In this document: positions 26,376-35,610 of the stretch, one piece after another | Numbering within the stretch: position 1 is the first letter of the stretch | Layout of the letters: the number at the start of each line of letters is the position of its first letter | From: Chloroflexota bacterium | GTDB lineage: Bacteria; Chloroflexota; Dehalococcoidia; UBA2979 | Direction: 5' to 3' | Assembly (NCBI GenBank): GCA_003670575.1 | Contig: QWRD01000003.1 | Span: 1-64,000, forward strand | DNA: 64,000 bases | Notes under the pieces: generated by a model | Told to the model about the DNA's origin: nothing | Database searches by the model: none | What the model saw: only the letters and a program-made list of their open reading frames with translations | Position numbers and translations under genes: made by a program

Positions 26376-26697
26376 CTCAACTCCTTCTCATGATCCCCAT
26401 CGCACGTGCCACGGCGGTGTGCGCCGGGCTCGACCGTCAAATCTCAGGATGCTGCGCTGCTCGCTTGTGCGCGAGGCGGGCGGGCGGGAGTCGGTGTCGG
26501 ACCCCGCACTCACGGCCACAGCAGGGTGGGTGAGGTGCGGCCATCGCCTGCGGTTCAACCTCCGCGAATTCGCCTAATCCGGCTGTCGTGCATCGCCAAT
26601 TGTGATTGCATGCACATGCTCGTAATATCGCTTTTGTTTATTGGTGGCCGAGGCTACCGCATGCACAGGGGCTGGCAGAGGGCCAGAGGGGAGCACG
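26376..26697 (+). other. Intergenic region with the promoter of the first solute-binding lipoprotein
   Basis: 322 bases between divergent genes. The only signal I can support is the promoter at 26600-26628. Small open frames here have no recognisable content or ribosome-binding site. Confidence 0.5.
26600..26628 (+). promoter_or_regulatory. Promoter of solute-binding lipoprotein copy 1
   Basis: TTGTGA at 26600-26605 and TAATAT at 26623-26628 with a 17-bp spacer. The element is AT-richer than its surroundings and resembles the region at 29353-29381 upstream of the second copy, sharing TGT-R-ATT, CATGC and CGTAATATC. The leader would be about 63 bases. Confidence 0.6.
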
Positions 26698-28464
26698 ATG
26701 GTGGATCGGAACATGGCACGAGGCGGGGTTACGCGTCGGACATTGTTGCGCAGCGGGATGCTGGGTGGCCTGGGGTTGGCGAGCGCTGCGCTGCTCGGTT
26801 GCCGCAGCAACGGCGGCACCTCCACGGGCACCAGCGGTGGCGGCAGCGGAGCTCCGATGGCGGCAAACACGGGCGTCGAGACACTGGCGCTCACGGCCCC
26901 CGTCGTGAAGGGCACCGCCAAGAAGGGCGGCGTGTTCAACGTCACGCTGGGGCCGGTCACCTACGTGGAGCACGACTCGCACACGCAGCGCGGCGCCAGC
27001 GAGTGGCACGTCATCGGTGAGAAGCTGCTGGAGTCCAACCCCACCGACGCGAAGGTGCTGCCGCACGTGGCCAGCTCGTGGGAAGTCGCTGATCCGGCCG
27101 GGATGACGCTCGTCTTCAAGATCAAGCCGGGCATCAAGATCCACAACGTGGCGCCGTGGAACGGTCGCGAGTTTGATGCGCAAGATGTGGCGTGGAACCT
27201 AGAGCGCATCGGCGGGCTGTACGCGGAGCGGCTGAAGATCCCGCTGCCGAGCTTCCAGCGCTCCACGATGGTGCTCAATATCCTGAAGGCGGAGGCCGTC
27301 GACAAGGCCACGGTGAAGGTCACTCTCTCCTCCCCGAACAGCGGACTGTTCGCCGGGGTGAGCGAGAACCGCACCGTGATGATGCCGAAGGAGATGGACG
27401 ACATCGGGTATGCCAACCCGATGAAGTTTGGTGGCATCGGCGCGTACCAGATCACCGACTTCAAGAAGGATCAGGTGATCAAGTACAAGAAGAACGACGC
27501 CTACTTCCGGCCGGGTGAGCCGTCCTTCGACGAGTACGTGATGCTGGCGATCCCGGATCGTGCCTCGCAGTTGGCTGCGTTCGCCACCGGGCAGATCCAG
27601 CTCTGGACTGGCCTGAGCGAGGCAGAGGCGCAGCAGGTCGCCAAGGTGAAGGCGGACTCGCTGCTCTACACCTGGATCGACTGCAACTGGAATCACGTCC
27701 GGCCGAGCTTCAACTACGCGCCGTTCGCCGACTTCCGGGTGCGCCAGGCGATCCACCTGGCGCTGGACTACGCGGACGTGGGGAACACCGCCTACGGCTC
27801 CGGCTGGGGCTACCAGGGCCCCCTGAGCGTCGGGTTCACGGAGGCGTGGAAGCCGAACAAGATCAAGTCGCTGGCCGGCTACAACCCGGACACGAAGGCG
27901 GCGGATCGCGCGGAAGCGATGAAACTGATGGCCGCCGCCGGCTTCCCCAACGGCAAGGGCATCGACACCGACATGCTCCATAGCGTGACCGGCGACACCC
28001 AGAAGGACGTGGCCACGCGATTCCAGGGCCAGGTCATGCAGGTGTTCCCGGAGGCAAAGGTGGCCATGCGCCCGGTGGACACCGGGACGTTCACCGCACA
28101 GCAGAACGCCAACCAGTTCAAGGCGCTCTCCTACGTCATCACGTCCTCGCCCGACCCTGTGCTGGACATGATCTCCCAGTACCACACAAACGGCAGCCGG
28201 AACTACGGCAAGGTGGCGATTCCGGCACTGGACGCGCTGCTGGAGAAGTCGCTGAAGGAGCTCAACACCGAGGCACGAACCAAGCTGCTGGATGAGTTCC
28301 AGACGAAGTTCATGACTGAGTGGCGGCCGCAGTGGGTGATGCACGCGAATGCGGTGCGGAACGTCCTGCAGCCGAACGTCCAGGGCTTCGACAAGAGTGT
28401 CGGCACCTGGTTCGGCTACTCCGCCTGGACCAAGGGCGGGCGCTGGAACTACATCGAGAAGTAG
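26698..28464 (+). CDS. ABC transporter substrate-binding lipoprotein, family 5 (copy 1)
   Basis: 588 residues. The N-terminus carries a twin-arginine motif (TRRTLLR, R13-R14) and a lipobox Cys at 35 (LASAALLGC), so it is probably a Tat-exported lipoprotein. The body is a DppA/OppA-type binding protein: GVFNVTLGPVTYVEHDSHTQ, WEVADPAGMTLVFKIKPGI, VRQAIHLALDYADVG and a C-terminal half with TEARTKLLDEFQTKFMTEW. The bound ligand cannot be told. GGGGAG precedes the ATG closely. A promoter lies upstream and a terminator directly downstream, so it is monocistronic, and no permease gene is nearby. It is closely similar to the protein at 29454-31214. Confidence 0.92.
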   Translation: MVDRNMARGGVTRRTLLRSGMLGGLGLASAALLGCRSNGGTSTGTSGGGSGAPMAANTGVETLALTAPVVKGTAKKGGVFNVTLGPVTYVEHDSHTQRGASEWHVIGEKLLESNPTDAKVLPHVASSWEVADPAGMTLVFKIKPGIKIHNVAPWNGREFDAQDVAWNLERIGGLYAERLKIPLPSFQRSTMVLNILKAEAVDKATVKVTLSSPNSGLFAGVSENRTVMMPKEMDDIGYANPMKFGGIGAYQITDFKKDQVIKYKKNDAYFRPGEPSFDEYVMLAIPDRASQLAAFATGQIQLWTGLSEAEAQQVAKVKADSLLYTWIDCNWNHVRPSFNYAPFADFRVRQAIHLALDYADVGNTAYGSGWGYQGPLSVGFTEAWKPNKIKSLAGYNPDTKAADRAEAMKLMAAAGFPNGKGIDTDMLHSVTGDTQKDVATRFQGQVMQVFPEAKVAMRPVDTGTFTAQQNANQFKALSYVITSSPDPVLDMISQYHTNGSRNYGKVAIPALDALLEKSLKELNTEARTKLLDEFQTKFMTEWRPQWVMHANAVRNVLQPNVQGFDKSVGTWFGYSAWTKGGRWNYIEK

Positions 28465-28495
28465 TCCTCCCTCGGGGGCTGGTTCGATCGCAACA

Positions 28496-28526
28496 GAGCG
28501 CGCCCCACTGCCTGTGGGGCGCGCTC
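28496..28526 (+). terminator. Intrinsic terminator after solute-binding lipoprotein copy 1
   Basis: A perfect 13-bp stem (GAGCGCGCCCCAC / GTGGGGCGCGCTC) with a 5-base loop and a TTGGTTTC tail, 31 bases after the stop. Confidence 0.85.
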
Positions 28527-28607
28527 TTGGTTTCGGGCGGCAGCGCCTCGACGATCGACGGGGCGGATCAGGACTCTCGACGACGTGCGCGGGACGCCGA
28601 TGCTTGT

Positions 28608-28691
28608 TGGTACCGGGGGAGGGACTCGAACCCCCATGCCTTGCGGCCGCTGATTTTAAGTCAGCTGCGTCTGCCATTCCGCCACCCCGGC
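28608..28691 (-). tRNA. tRNA-Leu (anticodon TAA)
   Basis: The minus strand folds as a class II tRNA: acceptor GCCGGGG pairing with CCCCGGT (first pair G-U), D-arm region TGGCGGAATGGCAGACG, anticodon stem GCTGA/TCAGC with loop CTTAAAA (anticodon TAA), a long variable arm, T-loop TTCGAGT, discriminator A and an encoded CCA (28608-28610). It reads UUA codons. Confidence 0.95.
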
Positions 28692-28777
28692 GTCACCGAC
28701 AGGATACGGCGTAGATGGCTCGCATTCGTCGAGCGGCAGCGTCCAGGGGGCTGCGCTGTCGGATCGCGTCCCATCGC

Positions 28778-29206
28778 TCACCCGTTGGTAGCCTTCGGCC
28801 GCTTCGAAGCGCTTCCTTTGCGTGCCGAGTTCAGCGCGATTGCTTCGCGAATCAGCGCCTGGAACGCCGCGGCGTCGACGGTTGCTCCCTCGGGGATGTC
28901 GATCGCGCGGCGCGTGTTTCCCTCGAGGCTGGCGTTGAACAGGCCGGCGGGGTCCGCGAGCGATGCGCCCCTCGCGAAGGTCAGTTTCACGACGCTCTTG
29001 TAGCACTCGCCCGTGCAGATGATCCCGGCGTGCGACCAGACCGGGGTGCCGTTCCACTTCCATTCCTCGATGACATCCGAGTCGGTATCCCGAATGAGCG
29101 CCTGCATGCGGGCCAGTGTCGCGCCGCGCCAGTCCTCGAGTTCGGCGATCCGCTGGGAGATGAGCTCCGATGCGGTCGGGACATCGGTGGTGCCTGAGTC
29201 GTTCAC
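28778..29206 (-). CDS. DUF1801 domain-containing protein
   Basis: 142 residues from a GTG at 29206 with GGAG eight bases upstream (a GTG at 29221 is the alternative). The fold is that of the small YdhG/DUF1801 family: ELISQRIAELEDWRGATLAR, EEWKWNGTPVWSHAGIICTG and VVKLTFARGASLADP, ending in an isoleucine-rich helix and a basic tail (RKGSASKRPKATNG). These proteins are single-domain, of unknown function, sometimes linked to iron handling. It lies between the two solute-binding copies and opposes them. Confidence 0.85.
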   Translation of the reverse strand: MNDSGTTDVPTASELISQRIAELEDWRGATLARMQALIRDTDSDVIEEWKWNGTPVWSHAGIICTGECYKSVVKLTFARGASLADPAGLFNASLEGNTRRAIDIPEGATVDAAAFQALIREAIALNSARKGSASKRPKATNG

Positions 29207-29352
29207 TTGCTGCTTCTCCACGTGTCACCAGTCCGCCGGGTTTCGCACGACAACGATGGTCACAGCAGTCGCCCGCCGCCGCCAGTCTGCCATTGCGGAC
29301 GTGCGCTCGATCGTGACGGCGCCCATCTCCATCCCTGACGCGAGATAGCGAG

Positions 29353-29381
29353 TGTAATTTCTTCATGCTCATACGTAATAT
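29353..29381 (+). promoter_or_regulatory. Promoter of solute-binding lipoprotein copy 2
   Basis: TAATAT at 29376-29381 with TGTAAT 17 bp upstream (29353-29358). The -35 match is weak, but the block resembles that at 26600-26628, which suggests the promoter was copied with the gene. Confidence 0.5.
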
Positions 29382-29453
29382 CACGATCGTGCGTCGGCGA
29401 ATCAGAGCCACCGCGCGTGTGGGTCTGGCATAGCGCTGGAGGGGAGCAACCTG

Positions 29454-31214
29454 ATGGATCTGCATGGACCGAGGGGTACAATGACGCTCAGGACTGTCCT
29501 GCGCGGCGGCATGCTCGGCGGCCTAGGGCTGGCGAGCGCCGCGCTGCTCGGGTGTCGCAGCACGGGCGGGACGACAGCGCCCGCGAGCACCGGCGGCGGC
29601 GCACTGGTCACGTCCGGCGCCAGTGCTGGGACCTTGCCGCTGACGGCGCCTGTGGTGAAGGGCACGCCCAAGAAGGGTGGCGTACTCACCGGCACCATCG
29701 GGCCGGTCACGTACGTCGAGCACGACTCGCACACCCAGCGCGGCGCCAGCGAGTGGCACGTGATCAGCGAGAAGTTGCTGGAGTCCAACTTCACCGACGC
29801 AAAGGTGCTCCCGCACGTGGCAACCTCGTGGGAGGTGGCAGATCCGGCCGGGATGACACTGGTCTTCAAGATTAAGCCGGGCCTCAAGATCCATAACGTG
29901 GCGCCGTGGAACGGTCGCGAGTTCGATGCGCAGGACGTCGCGTGGAACCTGGAGCGGCTCGGCGGGTTGTACGCCAGCCGGCTGAAGATCCCGCTGGAGT
30001 TGTTCCAGCGCTCGACGATGGTGCTGAACATCCTGAAGGCAGAGGCCGTCGACAAGACCACGGTAAAGGTGACGCTCTCTTCGCCGAACAGCGGGTTGTT
30101 CGCGGGTGTCAGCGAGAACCGCACGGTGATGATGCCGAAGGAAATGGACGACATCGGGTACAAGGACCCGATGAAGTTCGGCGGGATCGGCGCGTTTCAG
30201 ATGGCTGAGTTCAAGAAAGATCAGACCATCCGCTACAAGAAGTACGACGGCTACTTCCGCCCGAGCGAACCATCATTCGATGAGTTCGTGCAGATCTCGA
30301 TCCCGGATCGCGCTTCGCAGTTGGCCGCGTTCGCCAGTAACCAGTTGCAGATTTGGACCGGGCTGAGCGAGGCGGAAGCGCAGCAGGTCGCGAAGATAAA
30401 GTCGGACGCGCTGCTCTACACGTGGTTGGACTGCAACTGGAACCACGTCCGGCCGAGCTTCAACTACGCACCGTTCGCGGACTTCCGGGTGCGTCAGGGC
30501 ATCCACATGGTGTTGGACTACGCGAGCATTGGGAACACCGTGTATGGCGCCGGCTGGGGCTACCAGGGCCCGCTCAGCGTTGGGTTCACCGAGGCGTGGA
30601 AGCCTGACAAGGTGAAGGCGCTGGCGGGGTACAACCCGGCCACGAAGGCTGCGGATCGCGCGGAGGGAATGAAGCTGCTGGCTGCTGCCGGCTTCCCCAA
30701 CGGCAAGGGCATCGACACGGACATGCTCTACACAGCCACCAGCGACACCAACAAGGACGTTGCCACCAAGTTCCAGGGGCAGGTCATCGAGGCGTTCCCA
30801 GAGGCGAAGATCACGATGCGTCCGGTGGACTCCGGCGCGTTCACGGCGCAGCAGGCCGCCAACCAGTTCAAGGCGCTGTCGTACGTGATTACGTCGACGC
30901 CTGACCCGGTGCTGGACATGATCTCGCAGTACCACACCACCGGCAGTCGTAACTACGGGAAGGTAGCGATCCCGGCGTTGGACGCGTTGTTGGAGAAGTC
31001 ACTGAAGGAACTCAACACCGAGGCGCGTACCAAGCTCCTCGATGAGTTCCAGACGAAGTTCATGACGGAATGGCGGCCGCAGTGGGTGATGCACGCGAAC
31101 GCCGTGCGCCACGTGCTCCAGCCGAACGTGCAGGGGTACGACAAGACCGCTGGCACCTGGTACGGCTACTCCGAGCGCACCAAAGTCGGCCGCTGGAACT
31201 ACATCGAGAAGTAG
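29454..31214 (+). CDS. ABC transporter substrate-binding lipoprotein, family 5 (copy 2)
   Basis: 586 residues, collinear with the protein at 26698-28464 over essentially its whole length; long stretches are identical, such as VRPSFNYAPFADFRVRQ, GWGYQGPLSVGFTEAWKP and TEARTKLLDEFQTKFMTEW. The lipobox Cys is at 34. The first copy's TRRTLLR is here TLRTVLR, so the twin arginine is lost and export may be through Sec. GGGGAG lies seven bases before the ATG. A promoter upstream and a 16-bp terminator downstream make it a separate unit. The two copies are best read as a tandem duplication interrupted by tRNA-Leu and the DUF1801 gene. Confidence 0.92.
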   Translation: MDLHGPRGTMTLRTVLRGGMLGGLGLASAALLGCRSTGGTTAPASTGGGALVTSGASAGTLPLTAPVVKGTPKKGGVLTGTIGPVTYVEHDSHTQRGASEWHVISEKLLESNFTDAKVLPHVATSWEVADPAGMTLVFKIKPGLKIHNVAPWNGREFDAQDVAWNLERLGGLYASRLKIPLELFQRSTMVLNILKAEAVDKTTVKVTLSSPNSGLFAGVSENRTVMMPKEMDDIGYKDPMKFGGIGAFQMAEFKKDQTIRYKKYDGYFRPSEPSFDEFVQISIPDRASQLAAFASNQLQIWTGLSEAEAQQVAKIKSDALLYTWLDCNWNHVRPSFNYAPFADFRVRQGIHMVLDYASIGNTVYGAGWGYQGPLSVGFTEAWKPDKVKALAGYNPATKAADRAEGMKLLAAAGFPNGKGIDTDMLYTATSDTNKDVATKFQGQVIEAFPEAKITMRPVDSGAFTAQQAANQFKALSYVITSTPDPVLDMISQYHTTGSRNYGKVAIPALDALLEKSLKELNTEARTKLLDEFQTKFMTEWRPQWVMHANAVRHVLQPNVQGYDKTAGTWYGYSERTKVGRWNYIEK

Positions 31215-31248
31215 CGTCGCGAGGCGCACGCCTCGCCACACGGCATGA

Positions 31249-31290
31249 CCAGCGGGCCGTCCCCCTGTACTCAAGGGGACGGCCCGCTGG
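31249..31290 (+). terminator. Intrinsic terminator after solute-binding lipoprotein copy 2
   Basis: A perfect 16-bp stem (CCAGCGGGCCGTCCCC / GGGGACGGCCCGCTGG) with a 10-base loop and a TGTTGTGG tail, 35 bases after the stop. Confidence 0.85.
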
Positions 31291-31499
31291 TGTTGTGGCC
31301 GGTCGCCAGTGCGGGCTGCCCGTGCCGCCGGAGCGGGTGGTGCGCGGCGCTGCGCATCCCTCTGCACTCCGATTCACTCCGCTGCACATCGGTTACATCG
31401 CGTTTACACTCGGGACGGGTGGGGTGACTATCGTTGACCGTGACGGTGTAGCGGCTGCGTGCCATTTATGGCGGCGCAGGCCCGATGCGGAGTCCGACG

Positions 31500-33518
31500 A
31501 TGCGCGTTCCCGGTTTCGGCAGCAGTGTGAACCCAACAGCCAATTGGCCCGGCGCGCGAGCGGCCGCGGGGGCGTTCGGCTGGCGCCGCGCACTGATCGG
31601 GCTGCTCGTCCTCGGCGGGTCCAGTGTCGCTGGGTACCAAGTGTACCAGCGCACACTCGGCGTTCCGATTGCGGCGCCGGCCGCATCACAGAGCGCCACC
31701 GCCGCGCGCCGTTCGATCGTCGAGCGTGTCTCGCTCCCGGGCAGCGTGGCGGCTGCTCGCCAGTCGAAGCTTTCCTTCGCGGCCAGCGGCAACGGCGTCA
31801 GCGTGAGCGGCACCGTCAAAGGCATCTCCGTGCGCACCGGCGACGCAGTGAAGACGGGTCAGGAGCTGGCGAGGCTGGATACGACCTCGCTGGAGTTCGC
31901 GGCACAATCCTCGCAGGCCGCGTTGACCATCGCGCGCATCAAGTTCGCGCAGTTGATCGCAGGCGCGCTGCCGCCGGATGTCGCCAGTGCCACGCAGGCC
32001 GTGGTGAGCGCGCAGGCGAGCGTCGCGCGTGCGGAGGGTGACCTGCAATCATTGCGCGATGGCGGTTCCGCCGCTGACCGCGCGACCGTGAGACAGTCCG
32101 TGCTGGCGGCGCAGAACGCGCTGACTACCGCGCAACAGGCGCTGGATACGATCCAGGCGCGCGCCGCCCGAGACGTCGAGGCGGGCAACCTCCAGCAGAC
32201 ACTGGACACGATGAACCGGCAGCTGGTGTCTGCGAAATCGGAGTTGGAGGCCGCTGCGGGCGCTTCCAGCGGCAGCAACGTCGGCAGCATGGCGCTCAGT
32301 TCGGCACGCGATGCCGCCGACCTCGTGCGCGAGCGATGCTCGGCCCTGTCGAGTCGCGACCGCTGCGCGGAGATCGCGGTGGCGGCTACCGATGGTGCGT
32401 CGCTCCTGGCCGCGCTCGACCGGGGCACCGAGGGGCCACGAGGCATGGCCGGGATCATCGCGAACTTCAACGCGATCGTGCCCAGCGCCGGCGCCGCGAC
32501 CGAGCGAGCGGCGTTTCGGCTGATCCAGGCGACCGCTGCGACACCGAGCCTCGCTGCGCGCGTGAACGCGCTGGTCTTCGCCGTGGGCTCCGGCGGTGGC
32601 ATCCCCTCGGCTGACGCGCTTGCAAACGCCGCGCGCGCACTTGACGGGGCGTTGGCAACTTTGACGGCTGCGCGCGCCCGTCAGGACGCCCTGGTCGCAG
32701 GCCAACCTGCTGGTGAGCAGAACCTGATCAGCGCGGTCGACACGGCTCGCGCAGGGCTGGTGACCGCAATCGCGCGACGTGACGACCTCCTCGACGGGCC
32801 GCTGCCCACCGATATCCAGCTGCAGCAGCAGTCCGTGCTGCAGGCCGAGTTGAGTCTCCGCCGCGCGCAGAACGACCTGGCTGGCGCGGTGCTGGTCGCG
32901 CCGTTCGATGGGTTGGTCGGGCCGGTCACCATGACTGTTGGCGAGCCGTCCGGTGCGGGCTCGATCATCCTCGTTGACCCGCTGAGCATGCAGTTGAACG
33001 CCGCCGTACAAGAGGCGGATGTGGTGAGGCTGCGGCCGGGGCAGTCGGTGAATCTGACCTTCGACGCGCTGGCGGGAACCACGCTGCAGGGGCGGCTCTT
33101 CTCGATCTCGCCCAGTGCGGACGTGGTGCAGGGTGTCTCAAGCTACGCCGTGGTCGTGGAGATTCCTGCGCGCACTGGCGCCGCGGGCCGCGTGGACCTG
33201 CGAACGGGCATGGCCGGCACGGCGGTGGTGGAGATCAGTCGCCGCGACAACACGTTGGCATTGCCCGTGCGCGCGCTGAAGCGTCAGGGCCGCGACCAGA
33301 TCGTCGAAGTCCAGGTCGGTGCCGCGACCGAGACTCGTATCGTCAAGATCGGGGCAACCGACGGCACATTCACCGAGGTCACCGATGGGCTGAAGGAGGG
33401 CGATGTCGTGGTCCTGCCGACAGCCACCACCACGACACGACCCGCAACAACCGGTGCGTCGTCGGCGGGTGGGCCGCCCGCCGGCGGTCCGCCGCCCGGT
33501 GGTGGGCCGGGACGATGA
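31500..33518 (+). CDS. Efflux periplasmic adaptor (membrane fusion) protein, MacA/HlyD type
   Basis: 672 residues from the ATG at 31500 (GGAG seven bases before; an ATG at 31485 is possible). One N-terminal membrane helix (RRALIGLLVLGGSSVAGYQV) is followed by a biotinyl-lipoyl-like half (GTVKGISVRTGDAVKTGQEL ARLDT), a long helical hairpin rich in Ala and Gln (about 105-460), the second lipoyl half (VLVAPFDGLVGPVTMTVGEP), and barrel/membrane-proximal domains ending in VTDGLKEGDVVVLP. The last 30 residues are Gly/Pro/Thr-rich. The hairpin is unusually long. It overlaps the ATPase gene by four bases, making a MacAB-like tripartite exporter. Confidence 0.9.
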   Translation: MRVPGFGSSVNPTANWPGARAAAGAFGWRRALIGLLVLGGSSVAGYQVYQRTLGVPIAAPAASQSATAARRSIVERVSLPGSVAAARQSKLSFAASGNGVSVSGTVKGISVRTGDAVKTGQELARLDTTSLEFAAQSSQAALTIARIKFAQLIAGALPPDVASATQAVVSAQASVARAEGDLQSLRDGGSAADRATVRQSVLAAQNALTTAQQALDTIQARAARDVEAGNLQQTLDTMNRQLVSAKSELEAAAGASSGSNVGSMALSSARDAADLVRERCSALSSRDRCAEIAVAATDGASLLAALDRGTEGPRGMAGIIANFNAIVPSAGAATERAAFRLIQATAATPSLAARVNALVFAVGSGGGIPSADALANAARALDGALATLTAARARQDALVAGQPAGEQNLISAVDTARAGLVTAIARRDDLLDGPLPTDIQLQQQSVLQAELSLRRAQNDLAGAVLVAPFDGLVGPVTMTVGEPSGAGSIILVDPLSMQLNAAVQEADVVRLRPGQSVNLTFDALAGTTLQGRLFSISPSADVVQGVSSYAVVVEIPARTGAAGRVDLRTGMAGTAVVEISRRDNTLALPVRALKRQGRDQIVEVQVGAATETRIVKIGATDGTFTEVTDGLKEGDVVVLPTATTTTRPATTGASSAGGPPAGGPPPGGGPGR

Positions 33519-34318
33519 CGTCCGCCACCGGCAACGCCGTAATCCGCGTGCGTGACCTGGAGAAGGCGTACGACATTGGCGACGAGACGGTGTACGCGTT
33601 GCACGGCGTGTCGCTGGAGGTGCGCCGCGGCGAGTTCGTCGCGATCATGGGCGCGTCCGGTTCCGGGAAGTCGACGCTGATGAACATCATCGGCTGCCTG
33701 GATCGCCCGACGGGCGGCAGTTACGAGCTCGATGGCGTCGACGTCTCGTCGATGTCCGATGACGAGCTGTCCGAGGTGAGGAACCACAAGCTCGGGTTCG
33801 TCTTCCAGAACTACAACCTGCTGCCGCGCATGCGTGCCGTCGATCAAGTGATGGTGCCGCTGTTCTACTCCGGCGATCCGGCGGCGACGCGACAGGAGCG
33901 CGCCATCGAATCGCTCCGGCGCGTTGGCCTTGGCGATCGGCTCTGGCACCGCCCGACGGAGATGTCCGGCGGGCAGCAGCAGCGCGTTGCGATCGCGCGG
34001 GCGCTGGTGACGAATCCGAGCGTGCTGTTGGCCGACGAGCCGACCGGCAACCTCGACAGTCGCGTGACCGAGGAGATACTCGCGCTGCTGCAAGAGTCGA
34101 ACGAGCAGTTGGGCGTCACCATCCTGATGATCACGCACGAGGCTGATGTCGCCGAGTGCGCCACGCGCATCGTGCAGATCGACGACGGCAAAGTGATCGC
34201 CGACCGCCAGGTGACCGACCGTCGGCGGGCGCACCATCAGGTCATCACGGCAGACCACGATGTGGTTCCCGTACCGGCAGATGCTGCATCCGGCCAACCC
34301 ACGGTGAGCCCGGCATGA
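33515..34318 (+). CDS. ABC transporter ATP-binding protein, MacB/LolD type
   Basis: 267 residues. Complete ATPase motifs: Walker A GASGSGKS (46-53), Q-loop at Q98 (VFQNYNLLP), signature MSGGQQQRVAIARAL (from 150), Walker B VLLADEPTGNLDS (from 170) and the switch His in ILMITHEADVA. The sequence is of the LolD/MacB/FtsE group, which powers extrusion or lipoprotein release rather than import. A C-terminal extension of about 40 residues follows the core. The ATG overlaps the adaptor stop; the permease gene follows within 12 bases. Confidence 0.94.
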   Translation: MTSATGNAVIRVRDLEKAYDIGDETVYALHGVSLEVRRGEFVAIMGASGSGKSTLMNIIGCLDRPTGGSYELDGVDVSSMSDDELSEVRNHKLGFVFQNYNLLPRMRAVDQVMVPLFYSGDPAATRQERAIESLRRVGLGDRLWHRPTEMSGGQQQRVAIARALVTNPSVLLADEPTGNLDSRVTEEILALLQESNEQLGVTILMITHEADVAECATRIVQIDDGKVIADRQVTDRRRAHHQVITADHDVVPVPADAASGQPTVSPA

Positions 34319-34330
34319 GTGGGGGGCTCG

Positions 34331-35584
34331 ATGTCGCCAATCGATAGCCTGCGCGTTGCGTACGACGCGCTGACAGCGCATCTGCTGCGCACGATCCTGG
34401 CGATGCTCGGCCTGATCATCGGCGTCGGCGCGGTGATCGCGCTGCTCGCGGTTGGCCGAGGCAGCCAGGACGACGTCGCCAGGAACATCGCGTCGCTCGG
34501 CACCAACCTGCTGACGATCACGCCCGGAGCATCCTCGCAGGGCGTGGTGCGTGCGGCGGCCGGTTCACGTCCCACGCTGACGTACGAGGACGCACAGGCG
34601 ATCGCGACTCCCGGACAGGCGGACTTCGTCGCTGACGTATCCGTGGAGCAGGTGATCGGCGTGCAGATCGTCGTACCGGGCGGTGGCAACCTCTCGACGC
34701 GCGCGATCGGGACCACGGATCGCTACCCCGTCGTACGAAGCACGCCGCTCACCGAGGGTGATTTTTTCACTGATGAGCAGGTCCGCAGCTCGGCGTTGGT
34801 GGTCGTCCTCGGCAGCAGCATCGCGCAACAGTTGTTCGGCAACGACAGCGCCGTCGGTCAGCCGGTGCGCATCAGCCTCGGCCGCACCGGCGTCACCTTC
34901 AACGTCATCGGCGTGATGGCCAGTCGAGGCGGCACCGCCCTCGGCAACGTCGATGACCGCGTGCTGGTTCCGATCACCACCATGTCGAAGGCGCTCGTGC
35001 GGTTCCGCGCACCGGGCGGCACCTTCGTTTCCTCGATCCAGGTGCAGGCCTCCAGCCCGGAGGAGATGGCGCTGGCCGCCGCCAGCATCGGCGAATTGCT
35101 TCGGCAGCGGCACAAAGTCACGGAAGACGATTTCCTGGTGCAAAGTCAGCAGGATGCACTGGACGCCGCATCCAGTGTGGCGAGGACGCAGTCCTTCCTG
35201 CTGGGCAGCATCGCTGGCATCTCGCTGGTCGTTGGCGGCATCGGCATCATGAACACAATGCTCGTCTCGGTGACGGAGCGGACGCGCGAGATCGGCATCC
35301 GGCGTGCCGTTGGCGCACGGCGGCGCGATATCCTGATGCAGTTCTTGGTGGAGGCCGTGCTGGTGTGCTGCGTCGGCGGGCTGCTGGGCGCCGCGACCGG
35401 AATCGGCATCTCGCTGCTGATCGATGGCCGCGAGGTGCTCGGACAGGTGATGCACGCACGCCTGACGGCAGATGCCGTCGTGCTTGCACTGGTGGTCTCC
35501 GTCGGCATCGGCGTGTTCTTCGGTTTCTACCCTGCGTCACGGGCCGCGCGACTGCGGCCGATCGAGGCGCTGCGTTACGAGTAG
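34331..35584 (+). CDS. ABC transporter permease, MacB/FtsX type
   Basis: 417 residues with the four-helix MacB topology: one N-terminal helix (TILAMLGLIIGVGAVIALLA), a large extracytoplasmic MacB periplasmic core domain (about 45-280), then three C-terminal helices (LGSIAGISLVVGGIGIMNTM, FLVEAVLVCCVGGLLGAATG and VVLALVVSVGIGVFFGFYPA). VTERTREIGIRRAVGARRRD and ASRAARLRPIEALRYE are hallmark cytoplasmic loops. A GTG at 34319 directly after the ATPase stop is an alternative start; the ATG at 34331 gives the usual family N-terminus. It forms the exporter with the two preceding genes. Confidence 0.93.
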   Translation: MSPIDSLRVAYDALTAHLLRTILAMLGLIIGVGAVIALLAVGRGSQDDVARNIASLGTNLLTITPGASSQGVVRAAAGSRPTLTYEDAQAIATPGQADFVADVSVEQVIGVQIVVPGGGNLSTRAIGTTDRYPVVRSTPLTEGDFFTDEQVRSSALVVVLGSSIAQQLFGNDSAVGQPVRISLGRTGVTFNVIGVMASRGGTALGNVDDRVLVPITTMSKALVRFRAPGGTFVSSIQVQASSPEEMALAAASIGELLRQRHKVTEDDFLVQSQQDALDAASSVARTQSFLLGSIAGISLVVGGIGIMNTMLVSVTERTREIGIRRAVGARRRDILMQFLVEAVLVCCVGGLLGAATGIGISLLIDGREVLGQVMHARLTADAVVLALVVSVGIGVFFGFYPASRAARLRPIEALRYE

Positions 35585-35610
35585 TCCGCTCCCGAGAGGT
35601 CAGGCTTCGT

